Origin: Entoloma clypeatum
Taxonomy: Eukaryota > Basidiomycota > Agaricomycetes > Agaricales > Entolomataceae
DNA: 64,000 nucleotides
Assembly (NCBI GenBank): GCA_963565915.1
Contig: OY751494.1
Coordinates: forward strand, 2,232,001-2,296,000
Direction: 5' to 3'
Shown: one piece after another, positions 24,702-35,940 of the stretch
Position numbering within the stretch: position 1 is the stretch's first letter
Layout: each line of letters starts with the position of its first letter
Notes under the pieces: generated by a model
Told to the model about the DNA's origin: nothing
Seen by the model: the letters and a program-made list of their open reading frames with translations, nothing else
Databases searched by the model: none
Made by a program: the position numbers and the translations under genes

Positions 24702-25694
24702 ACTAGAGTCGCACTTCACTAAGTGGTATCAAGATGTTCTGTCCCAGCTTCTGAGAATTGGATCTTTTTGGTGTCAGGACTTCTCGCCATATAAGCATGC
24801 CCAACGAAAGAGGGAGAAGTCATGAGAGGTACTTCAATGACTATCGTGACAAGGTTTGCCCTGACTTTATAGGACATCTTCCATTAGAACACTTAGGTTG
24901 ACTTCATTGAATACTCACGGGGGCAAAGGTGCGCAGAACTGTAGAACATAGAGAACGGACCAGTGAAGCGCTGCCGTCCCTTCATTCTGTTCGTCCACCT
25001 CGCCAAAGGACCAACCAATGGCCACCTTTGCAGGCCCTTCCCACGTGGCTCGATAACTCTTGTCTGGAGTGCTCAGATGCGAAAATCAGAAGATACTTAC
25101 GGCAACCCTTGTAGTACGTTACTTGAAGAGGACCGGTTTTTGTGCAGGTCCAGAGATTGTCTTTGGCCGGGGAAGGGAAAGAGTGTTGATAGGTAGTCAA
25201 TTAGTGGAGGCCACAAGCTTTGAGCGGCACACACTAGTCTCTCAATCCAAGTTTCAATCACCATGATACAACCGGAAGCTCATATACTCTTTCAAAGATA
25301 AAGATATTGACTGAGCGATGTTTATGGGTGGATACGAACCCTCGAAGGTGGGCTGACCATAAAAAGCTGTGGCCCATTGCTTTTTGTTTGTGTGTACAGA
25401 CTTTGGACGGTGTTTTATTGTGTCTTCCACAATTTGGACGCTTGTCGGGGTATGTTGAACCTAGTGGCCGCAGACACACCAACTTCCTTCCTCCCGCCAT
25501 TTCGCCCAGCGTCGGTGGTTCGTAGACATGTTCAACAGCGACCGCACACATCTCCAGGCCTCTCCAGGCAGCGGAAGGTCCGTGCGCAATAGGAATAATT
25601 CCCACGTCTCTGACATAAGCCTCTTGGTTCGTTCCCCCCGTTTTCTTGGTCCCAACCACCACCACAAAACTGGCAACTTCGCTAAAATCTCGAA

Positions 25695-26989
25695 ATGTCG
25701 CAACCACCACCACAAGGCATGCAACAGATGATGCAGGAAGGTCAAGACATGTCCGGAAACTCGTATTATCCACCGGAAAGTGACCTAACAGGAGGGCTCC
25801 CCATCAACCTTGACTCTCTGCGAGACGGCCCGCCAGGAAGCAAACCATTCTATCCGTATTCGACTCTTATTCGGTAAGTCTCTGTTTCCGGGCTAACGGG
25901 AGAGATCCGCATCCCAGAATCACTCGACGATGAATGGCGCCTGTTAACAATTTGCAGTTATGCCATCAAAGGATCTCCAAATCAGAAGCTTTTATTGGAA
26001 GATATCTATTACGCCATCGAGTCTCGAGTATGTTGGATCACAACTTTGGTTGCCCATCGTTTTGTCGTTTACAGTCATTGTAATTTTCAGTTCCCCTACT
26101 TCAGAACTGCCCCTAATGGATGGAAAGTAAGTACATATCATCATATTCAAAACAAATTACTTCCATCATGCACACGCGACATCGCGCGCTGTTGTTGTTT
26201 GACTGGCCGTGTTTGTTGTGGAAAGTTTACCAGACTACCAAGCCTCTTTACTCATGCGACAGTCGATACTGATTATGTTTATCAGAATTCTGTCCGCCAT
26301 AACTTGTCCCTCAATCCCTGTTTCGAAAAGGTCCCTCGACCCCTGACCGATCGCGGAAAGGGGTCTTACTGGACCGTGAACGAAAATGTCGATCCTCGCA
26401 CTGGTGTCCATCGGATAAGGAAAAAGAAATCCAAGGGTGCTAAACGAGGTTCTGAGGAAGCTGATGCTGACTACATGCCGACGGATGCATCGTTTGATGA
26501 CCCCCATGCTCAGTTTGTCCAGCCCCCCATGCACCCAGACGATGCTGGTACAAGCAGACAAGTGCCCTACCCCCCTCCATATCCGCAAGTAGATCCTTTT
26601 TGCCATCTGGGTAGTCTATCTCAAACTTTATACTCCACAGTTTTGATCCTAACTTCCCTATCATCAGTGGCATGCGATTTCCTCCCCCTCCACCGATGCC
26701 GATGCCATTGGAAGAGGGTGTTGAAGTCGACGAACATGGCAATATCAATTGGCGTTTGGCATGGCTGAAAGAGCTCGGACATCTTCAGCACTTGACTGCG
26801 GAGCAGGAAAAGGCAGGCGTAGATCCAGAATGGTATAGGATGATGCTCTTCCGCATCAGGAGTGCTTTAATGCCTCCCCCGATGAACCCCGAAGCTCTCA
26901 TGCATGGGATGCCCCCACATATGACTGCTCCACCAGCCAATCCGGCTGATGTCCAGCAACAGCAGCAGCAGCAGCAGCAACCGCAGTAG
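25695..26989 (+). CDS. Forkhead-domain transcription factor
   Basis: DNA-binding winged-helix protein. The forkhead domain spans about residues 50-140 after splicing: [56 protein letters not shown] and [28 protein letters not shown] is the recognition-helix signature. A basic patch, [12 protein letters not shown], follows and is a likely nuclear signal. The C-terminus has Pro/Met-rich stretches and ends in a run of nine Gln broken by PQ, a probable activation region. Four introns, including ones inside the forkhead domain at YPYSTLIR and PNGWK. There is no FHA domain, unlike the forkhead gene at 42.6-44.8 kb. The target genes cannot be inferred. The ATG at 25695 has a good context (CGAAATG). 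Confidence 0.88.
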
Positions 26990-27224
26990 GCGTAGCGACT
27001 CTGTTATATCCTCCGTTATCGCCCCTGCCTCTTTCTCGACCGGCTATCGATCTATTACGTCTCTGTAATAACGTTTGTATAGTTGAACATTGTCGGAATA
27101 CATAATTACATTTTATTCGGTCGATGAGCCGATTGATGTTCGGGTATTCGGCCGACTGAAACCTCAACATGACCAATCAGTATCATGATTAAAATAACTC
27201 GGTTAGATCACGACGTTCAAGACC

Positions 27225-28314
27225 ATGTCCCGCCGAACACCTATAACTGCGACTTTTGTCGAAGCATCTCCCAGAACAGCAACTTATAAAGGTTCTACGT
27301 TGGTTATCGGATCTCTGTCCACAGCGCAGGATGGCAAGTATCAATCACTCATTTCAGATCTCGAGCGGAACAGCAAGGTAGATAGGCTATTGCTCGACAG
27401 ATTGGTGGATGGAGGTACGCCCAGTCATTTAAAGCGTCAGCGCTCAGCGTGGGTGTTATTTGATACCTGATCTTCTAGCGACGGTGCTGGGCCCCGACTC
27501 CTATTCTTCGATCCATGTAATCCTCAGCCTATCGGATTACGAGGCCTTGACGCCTCGCCTTTCTCTTCTGCTATCACAACTGTTATCCGGATTGACGCCA
27601 CTGGGCACGCTGCACTTCCCCGATGTCACAGACACCAATCAGACGAATCAGACGATTCTTTCAGAATTCAAACTGGCTGGCTTCAATGTCCTCTCAAGCT
27701 CCTCCTCTGAGGAAGGCGCCATTATCGCTCAAAAGCCGTCATATTCGACAAGCGCCTCCATCTCCATCCGAAATAGAGTAGCCAAGGATTCAGCGGCCCC
27801 ACTTCCGGATCGCAAGAAGACGGATTCGGCGAGCAAGAAAGCTCTGTGGTCTCTGAATTCGGTCACGAGCTCTATCATCGACGCAGAGGCTCTTCTCACC
27901 ACAGAGGATAAAGCGCGCCCTGCGCCTACTTGCGAGCCGATCACTTCGGCGACACCACGACGAAAGAAGGCCTGCAAAAGTTGCACTTGTGGGCTTGCAG
28001 AGCTCGAGGAAGAGGAACGAAAGAACAGCAACGTTGTACTTCTCGATGGGTCCATCGATGGAGAAGCAAGTGAGATGCCACAGAGCGAGAGGGAACGGTT
28101 GATTCAAGCGGCGAAGGCTGCCCCAAAAGCAACCAGCAGTTGTGGGAGTTGCTTCCTAGGAGATGCATTCCGATGCGCAGACTGCCCATATCGGGGTACG
28201 CACTTTTACATTATCCATTTCACTCAACTTGTTGATTCGGTGCCATTGCCAGGTTTGCCTGCGTTCAAACCAGGTGAGAAGGTTGAAATAGACTTGGGCA
28301 TGGATGACATTTAG
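27225..28314 (+). CDS. DRE2: Dre2/anamorsin, cytosolic Fe-S cluster assembly
   Basis: Electron-transfer protein of the cytosolic iron-sulfur assembly machinery; it takes electrons from Tah18. The N-terminal half is a methyltransferase-like fold with little sequence conservation. The C-terminal CIAPIN1 domain has both cluster motifs: a Cys in PTCEP followed by CKSCTCG (the CX2CXC group), and CGSCFLGDAFRCADC, an exact CX2C-X7-CX2C. The end is LPAFKPGEKVEIDLGMDDI, as usual for the family. Two introns: one after GTGGATGGAG near 27414, one after YRG near 28197. Start MSRRTPITATF at 27225. About 300 residues. BCD1 follows on the same strand only 40-70 bp after the stop. Confidence 0.95.
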
Positions 28315-28355
28315 ATGTATGAGAGGCGGGAAGCGTTGTAATTCAGACAAACTTA

Positions 28356-29716
28356 ATGCGAGTCACGTGCTCCAAAAACTCGCTCATGACGCCTTCTCAA
28401 CCAGAAGCGAGCACATCTACGCCTCACTTTCCTTTATGCTCAGTCTGTGGATATCGTTCTTCGATCTACACTTGTCCCCGCTGCGCGGCGCATACCTGTT
28501 CCTTACCTTGCTCTACCAGTCACAAGTCAACCACTGAATGCACGGGCGAACGAAACAAGGCTGCCTATGTTCCTATGAATCAGTATGGATGGGGCACAAT
28601 GATGAATGACTACGTCTTTCTGGAGGAAGTCGGAAGGCGGGTTGGAGATTGGGGCAAAGAGATTGTGAGAGGTGGGTATGGGATGAGTGGAACGAGAAAC
28701 GTCAGGAGCAATAATGTTAGAGGTAGGGGCAGCCGCGGAAGGTTTGGAGGTAATACGAAGCGTGATATGCTCAAACTCCAGCTTGAGGCGCGCGATATCG
28801 ACATGGAATTGCTACCAGCGGGTATGGAACGGCGAAAAATCAATCAATCGTTTTGGGAAACCAAGTACGTTATTAACACGACCAGCTATAGAAAATTCAT
28901 ATTTTACTTCTTAGGACCCAGACGGCCTTTCTGACGATAGAGTTCAAATTTCATCCTCCTCGGGATCCCCTCGTTCCAGCTTCCCAACACCAAGACATAT
29001 CGTTCATCCTGATAACACACAAAAATAACGTCAATACCCCTCTTCTCTCCTTGATCCAACGCGCAGCGGAACGTGCCCTTAACAAGAAGGATACAGTCCC
29101 AGAATGGGTCAAACATTTTGTTATTCCTCATCCAGATGACCCAGAGTCTTTCTATCCACCTCAGTGCGTGATGGTAGCCCAGCTCGACCCTCGGGCTGTA
29201 GTTTCCCCAAACGTCCGGAAAAGAGCAGCATACTACCGATTCGATCCAACAAGGAGCCTTGCAGTACTATTGCGACACACTCATTTTGTGGAGTTCCCAT
29301 CGATTGAGCTGTGGGAGGAATTCAACGGCACAGTGGTGGACACCACAGGTACCGTGACCCAGCAACCAGAAGAGGAAGAAAGGCCCCTGAAACGTCGGAA
29401 GATTGTGACACGGGCGGGGAAGAGGGCTATGACTGGATTGTTGGGAGAATACGGAAGCGATGAGGAAGAGCAGAAGCAGAATGGCAACAGTTTATCTCTT
29501 CTGGGTGATTACGCTGCTAGTGAGGACGAGGATCCCGGTCAAAAACGAGGAGCAAGCCTGGATGGAGCTGACACAGATGAAGGAGAGGAAGTCGAGATGG
29601 ACCCTGCTGTTTTGCTCGAGTTGATGCGGCAGGCGCAGGGTCGCCAGAGATGGGAAGACTTGGTAGATATCGAACGGGACGATGAGGTTGATTGGGGTGA
29701 CTCGGAGGAGGGGTGA
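28356..29716 (+). CDS. BCD1: Box C/D snoRNP assembly protein Bcd1 (HIT zinc finger)
   Basis: Nuclear factor required for box C/D snoRNA stability and so for rRNA methylation. The zf-HIT finger lies near the N-terminus: CSVCGYRSSIYTCPRC, then AAHTCSLPCSTSHKSTTEC, with all ligands present. NQYGWGTMMNDYVFLEEVGR and DMELLPAGMERRKINQSFW follow, typical of Bcd1 rather than Hit1. After one intron (about 28865-28915) come FLTIEFKFHPP, YRFDPTRSLAVLLRHTHFVE and FPSIELWEEF. The last third is acidic with GLLGEYGSDEEEQ and LLGDYAASEDEDP, and ends VDWGDSEEG. The start may be 28356 or the in-frame ATG at 28386, which gives MTPSQPEASTSTPH. Convergent with MED18, stops 34 bp apart. Confidence 0.9.
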
Positions 29717-29750
29717 TCTGCTATCGATTCTGTTGTTGATGCCTCCTACC

Positions 29751-30506
29751 TCAAATATCCTGCCTGCGAAGATCGAGGAGACCTTTCATGAAAAGCTGTA
29801 CCTCGAGAACTGCATTGACAACCTGGGCGAGCGGTGTCTCCTGTGTATTGCGAATTGGCGATGCATTCTTCACTTCCACTTCCCAAAGTGTATCGGTATG
29901 TGCAGGTATAGGTTGCTGTGTTTTGGGATCGACCTTTGGTTGTATTCGGTCATGTATGTGAAGACTTGAATTTAACTGCGTACCTGTTCCTGTTGGAACA
30001 TTAATATGACGAGCATTCCTCGTCGAAATGCATAACCACGCTTGTATATTTGAGATCGCCGCCTGGACCGGGCCGTTTAGCTTTTAGTATGGATGAGGAA
30101 GAGAGACATACACATATCCCAAAGCAGCAGCAAAACTCAAAGCATCTCCGACCACCTGACAGGTGGACCAAGGTCTGACGGTTGCCTCTGGGTGCACCCG
30201 CACTGGTTCCGGTTTCAGATACGAGTATAGTACCCTTCCAAATGGGTCGCATAAACACTGCCAGATCAGAGGGTGATGAACGTACCATGGAGAATCTTTT
30301 TCAGATAGTTCCTTTCTGGCCCTCAATAAGATAGGGTCACTGCCAACTTCTCTTTGGTGCTGCGCGTCAAGAGGCTCGAAAACAATGTCGCGGGTGTGTA
30401 TTGGTTGACTGGACTCGCTATGGAGAGTAATGCGGTTGAGAATTGTTTTGAGGTCCCGAGAAAAGAATTCGCCAAAGAGTGCAACTTCATAAAAATGAGA
30501 TGACAT
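29751..30506 (-). CDS. MED18: Mediator head-module subunit Med18
   Basis: Subunit of the Mediator head that, with Med20, contacts RNA polymerase II. The protein begins MSSHFYEVALFGEFFSRDL and contains LKTILNRITLHSESSQPIHT, RDIVFEPLDAQHQ, WSTCQVVGDALSFAAALGYV and, after a first intron, RRSQIYKRGYAFRRGMLVIL. MFQQEQ is followed by a second intron and LWEVEVKNASPI, ending FMKGLLDLRRQDI. The ALGYVRR-QIYKRGY-MFQQEQ order is diagnostic. Both introns shift the apparent frame; read unspliced, the frame stops early at VSLPHPY. The first intron starts at a GTATGT donor around 30110. About 220 residues, normal for fungi. Confidence 0.85.
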
Positions 30507-30692
30507 GATGATCAATGAGCTGTGTACAGATCTTGACCAGGATGTGCACAGTCCACGACGTGGGTCGGGTACTTGCCTAATAGTGGGAAGGCAGCAAATG
30601 ATCAGGAAAGATGGTTGAATACAACGGTACTGCACGTGGCTTCGGGGACAAGTGAGCAGTCGCGCCCATCCAACCCCGCCCCAACGCCGACA

Positions 30693-30707
30693 ATGAGTCG
30701 ATCATGA
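30693..30707 (+). promoter_or_regulatory. Five-codon uORF overlapping the next start codon (ATGA)
   Basis: ATG AGT CGA TCA TGA at 30693-30707 ends in a TGA that overlaps the ATG of the downstream gene (30704-30706). Whether it is within the transcript is not known from sequence; the next gene's predicted start lies 11 nt after the uORF start. Such ATGA overlaps can limit or allow re-initiation. Confidence 0.5.
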
Positions 30708-33671
30708 GCACCGACTCTTATAAACCCCCTGCAGACCTAGGTGTGTCTTTGCGCCAATCTGCAATATGAAGGCGAAGCATCCCTTCAGGTTCCTCATCGT
30801 TTTCCTTGCAGGCTCCCGCACCAGTGACGCCAAGACATCCCATCGACGCTCTCGCCCCTCCAAACGCTCAGAGCGCTCCAAGCGTGACACAGGACATTAC
30901 CTGACACATTACCAGTCCTCCTTACCCGATGTCCACAGCGATGGCGATGGCAGTGGTCCAGAAGCCTCGACTCGCATCAAACATCTGTCGGTTACCTCTA
31001 CATCATCTTCTGAATACTCGTCCGATTCCAACACCACCAATTCAAAGCTCCCTGACGTCGCCGAAGCCCCTGTGTCTAGAGCCAGGATGCGATCAGGAAT
31101 ACCTTCTGACGGTGGCTCGGACAGGCGCCGCATGGCCATAGTCGAGGTGGATGCCGAGAATCGCAAGCCCATAGGAGGAAACCCCCACGACAAGTCTGGC
31201 TCCCTTCGGGCGCGACGTGGTCTTCCACCAAGTCTGGCAGGTCTTGCTTTGGTGGCACCGCCTGACGCTGCACCCAAGTCATATTCTCACCTCACTCCGC
31301 CATTCACAGCATCTCTTGCAGACAACATCGTCCACGACCATGACGAGAGACATCATCGATCTTTGTCTGAAGCTGTCACTGTGAAGAACCGATCAACCCA
31401 ACATCTCTCACGTGAGCCGGCCAGCCGCTCACAACAACCTCCGATCGTGGTCGACGAGCACCCAACTGTCCTTCAGCTTCAATACCAATCACCCTCTCCG
31501 GATGGTTCAGGTCGACATCATCTTTCACCCCAATACGTCAAGACACCGGTCAGCAGACGAACTCACCAGACGTTAATAAAGACACCAGATATTGGTGAAG
31601 GGAAGGATATCGACATTCGAGTGGCCGGACCGGTCGTCATCAATTTAGAATCTGCTCAAGCGATTCGCAGGCGAAAGCTTTCAGCAAGAAAACCGAGCCC
31701 TACTCCTCAACTCCCCTCGCAACCCGCCACGTCTTCTCTCGTTCCCCCGATCACCGCCTTATACCAGCCAGGTGCGTTCCACGTTGCAATACATTATTCT
31801 TGAAGCCACGTATTTATATCCTACCATAGAGCCCTTACCACCACCTCCTCCTCGAGTGATGTTAACTATCGACCCTAAATCCCCTGCTCCCCCACGTCCC
31901 CCTCGCCTCCACTCTCCATCTTCTACACGGAATAGAATGGACATAGAAAGTGTGAAGCAGGCCTTGCAATTACCTCCCTCTGTTACTGCCATCCTCGCTA
32001 CCAGAAGCCCAAACACAAGCCCGGACAAACTTCCGAAGTCTCCAAATGTCGAGGGAAAAGCTCTCGATTCTTCCGGGAACGACTCCGAGATTGCGTATGT
32101 ATTATAAGTCACCTTCGACGACTATATTGGATATGTTAATACATTTCAAGCAGGTCTGAATTGAATCGCGTCAAGTCCGTCCATAGACGCGAGGGGGCCT
32201 ATCTGGCCTCGAATACGACAAGTTCCGGATCTGAGACGTCCATGTCTCCAACAATACCATCTATCAACACGGCCGCGTCCCAAGCTGCGGAAAGAATCTT
32301 CAATGGAAAGCAGATTATACATGGTCAGGAAGGAACCGATGACGAAGACGCCGACGACGACGTGCCGGACATTACCGTTGTACGCCCCTTGAGGTACAGC
32401 GGACAGCAACAGATGAATGAAACCATATCTGATGAAGTACCAGCTGCATCCTATAAGCGGCGGACTTTTGATGGGGTCTCTTCAGCTTCCCGGGCTGGGG
32501 AGCCACCGAACCCTCCTCCAAAGAGTTCCATAAGTGCCTTCGGCCAAAGTCCAAGGCGATTTTCAGCCCTGCCTCAAACTCCATCCCTTTCGTCGCGGTC
32601 TACTCGCCGCTCGTCCAGTGGAACAGAGTACTCATCCCGGACCCCTTCTCCTGCGCCGGCACCGGCGCCGGCGCCTTTGCTTGCCCCTCGCCCCAAGATC
32701 AAGTCATTAAACCCGCCCGCCATGTTTTGTTCCGAAATACCATCTCACAAGTCCTCTTTGGAGCGATGTACTCTATATGCACAAAAAATCAATGAACTAT
32801 ATATGTATGACACTGGTCTTGGGGATTGGACGATCGAGACTCGATATCGAGGTACGCGACAATGGCGTTCTCACTATAATGATTACCCTCACTAAGATTG
32901 TTTACCGAAGCCAACACAAACCGTCCCACAATTGCAATGTCAGCTCATACCATCACTCCACAGCCACGACACACGTCCGGAGGATCGATCATATCCGAGG
33001 CGACGTTCCCCATCCGTCCCGACGCCTCAGTTGCCACAGATCTATCCATCAAAACACAAGATTTGGCTCCTGCGGCACCACCGAATTTGCCTTACCCTTC
33101 ACTGGCGAACCAATACCTCTTCCCTCCCCGCTCGTCGTCCAGTATCGGAACATCACCCTCTATTCGATCCTACGCATCCTCCAGCCCATCTAACAAATCA
33201 GGCGGATTCTTTTCCTCGCTCGGCAGAAAGACCAGTCTCTCGTCTGCAAAGAAAGATAGAGCAACACCGCTGTCAAATACCTCACCAGCTGCTTCAAGGT
33301 GGGTAAAGGCCTCCGCTGCCGTTCGAGTCGTCAACATCTCCAACACTCCTTCTGTTCCTGGAGGCCCACGGGCAGCGCCCAATCACCGAACGCTTCGTCC
33401 GCAGACTTTGTTACCTCCCCCAACGGAGGCATCACCTATCGAGCGCAATGACGCCATGACACGGCGGCCTTCCTTATCCAATATTTCACACCCACCCCCC
33501 CTTGATACCTCTTCGGATCCTGCATTTGCCCGTCAGGTCGATAAGCTTGCGGATCTCCTGCCTCAAGCTGATCGAAATGTCCTGGCCGGGTATTTGCGTC
33601 GTGCTGGTCAGGATATCCTAGCAATTGGCCAGTATCTGGAAGATGAGAAGAATGGGACCATTCGAGTATAA
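30704..33671 (+). CDS. Long disordered protein with C-terminal CUE-like segment
   Basis: About 900 residues, Ser/Pro/Arg-rich, no recognised catalytic domain. Exon 1 encodes MSTDSYKPPADL and joins after a short intron to GSRTSDAKTSHRRSR. Later introns lie near 31770, 32096 and 32852. The middle exon ends GDWTIETRYR and joins to ANTNRPTIAMSAH. The APAPAPAPA repeat at about 32656-32674 is low complexity. The conserved-looking end, FARQVDKLADLLPQADRNVL and AGYLRRAGQDILAIGQYLED, resembles CUE/UBA ubiquitin-binding helices (L-x-x-LPQAD, GYLRRAGQD). I therefore infer possible ubiquitin binding, but the domain call is by eye. The gene looks intact, with continuous reading across all joins. A short uORF overlaps its start. 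Confidence 0.7.
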
Positions 33672-33905
33672 CCGTCGAGTACATGAAGGAGTCACCCCCT
33701 CGCTATCCGTTTCTTTCCGCTTTCGTTCTTTTGCTTGCTAATTTTCTTACACATGTATTTCATGACCTGTAACCTGATACAACAATCACACATATGTATT
33801 CGTGTAATAGACATGCACCCCTCATCGCCCCGTCATATTGACAGGTTTGAACTTGCCAACCGTGCGTCTAGCAGTGTTTGACGCTGCAAAAGCTACGTGT
33901 CAAGG

Positions 33906-35654
33906 TCAGTCATTGTCAAGGTCAGTGTGGCAATGTCGGCTGTCAAAAAAGCTCTCAGTACCCTGTATGGGCCGATTTGTTGGGTGAGGGGTCCAACTAG
34001 CATGGTTCGCAGGTGCTCGTTTCACTTGGTGATTCATGAGTAGATCCTCAACCTCGTTCGCACTTTCGTCAGCTGTCGAATATCCCGAGTGATAGGCGGG
34101 TTCGTTGGAAGCAGCAAAAGGTCGATGTGTTCTGTTTCTGGACTGCCCGACCTGGGGTTGTTGCGCATTCCAAGTGCCTTGAGGCATAAAAGCTGTTCGA
34201 TTGACCAGGGGTGTTCTTTGGATCTGAGTGCGCCAAGTTGACGTCAGAATTGCAGTACAGAAGGAAACGTAAGATGGTCCAACCCCGTTAGCTTCCATCC
34301 CTCCGACAACTGCGCTTAGGTTGCCACCATGACTGAAGTTCGGCGCGAAATTCCTCTGTTTTGATCGTTGATCATCGCCGGATCCTCCGACATTGTGGCT
34401 TGCATTTTCATTGCCACTGGGATTTGGTGCAAGCAATGCTTTGCGCTTGAATTTATCGTGCAACACCTCGAAAGGACAAAGGGAATCAAGTGATTCCAGA
34501 CAACAATAATGGGAGAATATATACCTTCAGCTTCTGATATTCTTTATCTCGTTCCCTAGCCTCATCTTGTAAGTCGTGGATTTTTCGGCGCTCAAGCTCT
34601 AGGTCGCGTTCCAGTTCTGATGTAATTCCCATCGAGGGTCAAAACCATTCATAAGCAGACGAAGATTGACTTGCGAGATATTTTGTTGTTGAGGAGAGCA
34701 ATTTCGCTATTGGCTAAATACTTATGAGTCCCCTAATCAGCCCTTTCTCAGCAACTGTACCTTCTCGGACAACACTCTCGATTTGTCTTTGGAGTTGTGT
34801 ATTCTTCTCGTTCAAGTTGCGAACCACCGCCTGCTGAAAAGAGCTACAAAGAATCAGATCTTAGTGCGTGGATTGACTGGGGGTATGAAACTTTTCTTGG
34901 TAAATCTGATATTGCCAGAAAGACATGGCGCTAAAAAATTTGGAAATCAGGGCCAAGCCGGACAACCCAAGAGAACGGATAGCATAGACCGAGTACAGAT
35001 CTCCAGGATAATCGATGGACTCAGACCCGACAATACTGACTGTACGGCTTGCGCATATCAGAGGCAATATGGACATTTGATAAATCTTACTGTCTTGTAG
35101 TCGTTTGTCGGATGTAGGGAGCAGACCTAACGTTACGTCTCGTGAAATGGTTCATAGAAGATTTTTGCTTCAATAAAGTCGCACAACAACATCGTCGCTG
35201 TAACTCGACTCCGTCAGCATGCACGAGGCAGGTGGTAAAGGGCCTTACGGTTCTCCCAGAGCCGTATCGCACGCTGTACCGTTTCAACGATATGACTGGG
35301 TGATATTCGGAACGGCGGACCTGGACAGAGACGAGCGGCACTGAAGAGTTCATTCGCGCAATCGACTGGCACAGTTAGAGTGGTTTGAGATTCTCTGAAA
35401 ATTTATGCGTAGCATCCGAAAGTGTACCACAGAATATATGCGAGCCTGTTAGAGAGACAGCTTTGGTGAAGTGATAGAAATTAATCGGGTGAACCACTTA
35501 CAGGTTGTCTAGGTGAAGTACGCAGGAAGTAACGGGGGTTTTCTAGTTATGAAAGGCAATTCACAGCCAGAACGAAATGAGGACACACAACGACCGCCTT
35601 GTCTGTGAGCGACCGGCGGCAAGTGAGTCGGTTGCATTTGAGTTCTGTGTCCAT
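33906..35654 (-). CDS. HEI10: HEI10/CCNB1IP1-like meiotic RING E3 ligase
   Basis: Small RING-finger protein of the Zip3/HEI10/RNF212 group that marks crossover sites on the synaptonemal complex. Exons joined by hand give an N-terminal RING: MDTELKCNRLTCRRSLTDKA, VVTTCSHIFCVDCANELFSA, then ARLCPACDTALGEPDDVV. Next come DYKTSVLSGLSPSIILEICT and RAMSFWQYQIYQENSFQQAV, which match the HEI10 signature, then a coiled coil including NEKNTQLQRQIES, RDLELERRKIHDLQDEARER and EYQKLKVLHDKFKRKALL. The C-terminal tail is basic, Ser/Asn-rich and ends HTDLDND. About 11 introns, among them a 7-nt exon (35508-35502) inside the RING and a GC-AG intron (34674-34617). Expected to be expressed in basidia, but no regulatory element was seen. 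Confidence 0.85.
35502..35508 (-). other. 7-nt microexon in the HEI10 RING domain
   Basis: ACAACCT on the minus strand, flanked by CTAG acceptor and GTAAGT donor. It encodes TT and the first base of the Cys codon (T|GC) of CSHIFC. Without it the frame does not join exon 1 (KAVV) to SHIFC. The neighbouring introns are 35588-35509 (80 nt) and 35501-35446 (56 nt). Confidence 0.75.
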
Positions 35655-35940
35655 TATGCTGGTAGTAGTAGATGTGTCAAGAAGATATCATATGATGTGA
35701 CATGGATCGGTTTTTCCTTACTTACATAGCGAGAAGAACGTTCAATTATAGACACGACCAGCAGAAGAAACTAAGTATACGTAGAGCTATACAAATATCG
35801 AAAAGACATGCTTGTGGATGCGATGTATTAAGTCTATGTGACGATGCGTGAATGACCATACCAATGACAAAAAGAAGAATCAGAGAAAGGTATACACGAG
35901 AACGACTCAAAATATAAGCTTACGATACACCAGGCCTGGA

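Larger units (their letters stand above)
23885..25694. other. Gene-poor 1.8 kb region
   Basis: No gene is supported between the FAR11 end and the forkhead start. It contains a possible MITE (24342-24589) and a hairpin (24680-24701). Upstream of the forkhead gene only short, unsupported frames occur. The last few hundred bases before 25695 presumably hold the forkhead promoter and 5' UTR. Confidence 0.4.

Noticed and set aside
25258..25773. Minus-strand frame of 171 codons overlapping the forkhead start
   Set aside because: Overlaps the first forkhead exon, has no recognisable motif, and no supporting splice or promoter signals.
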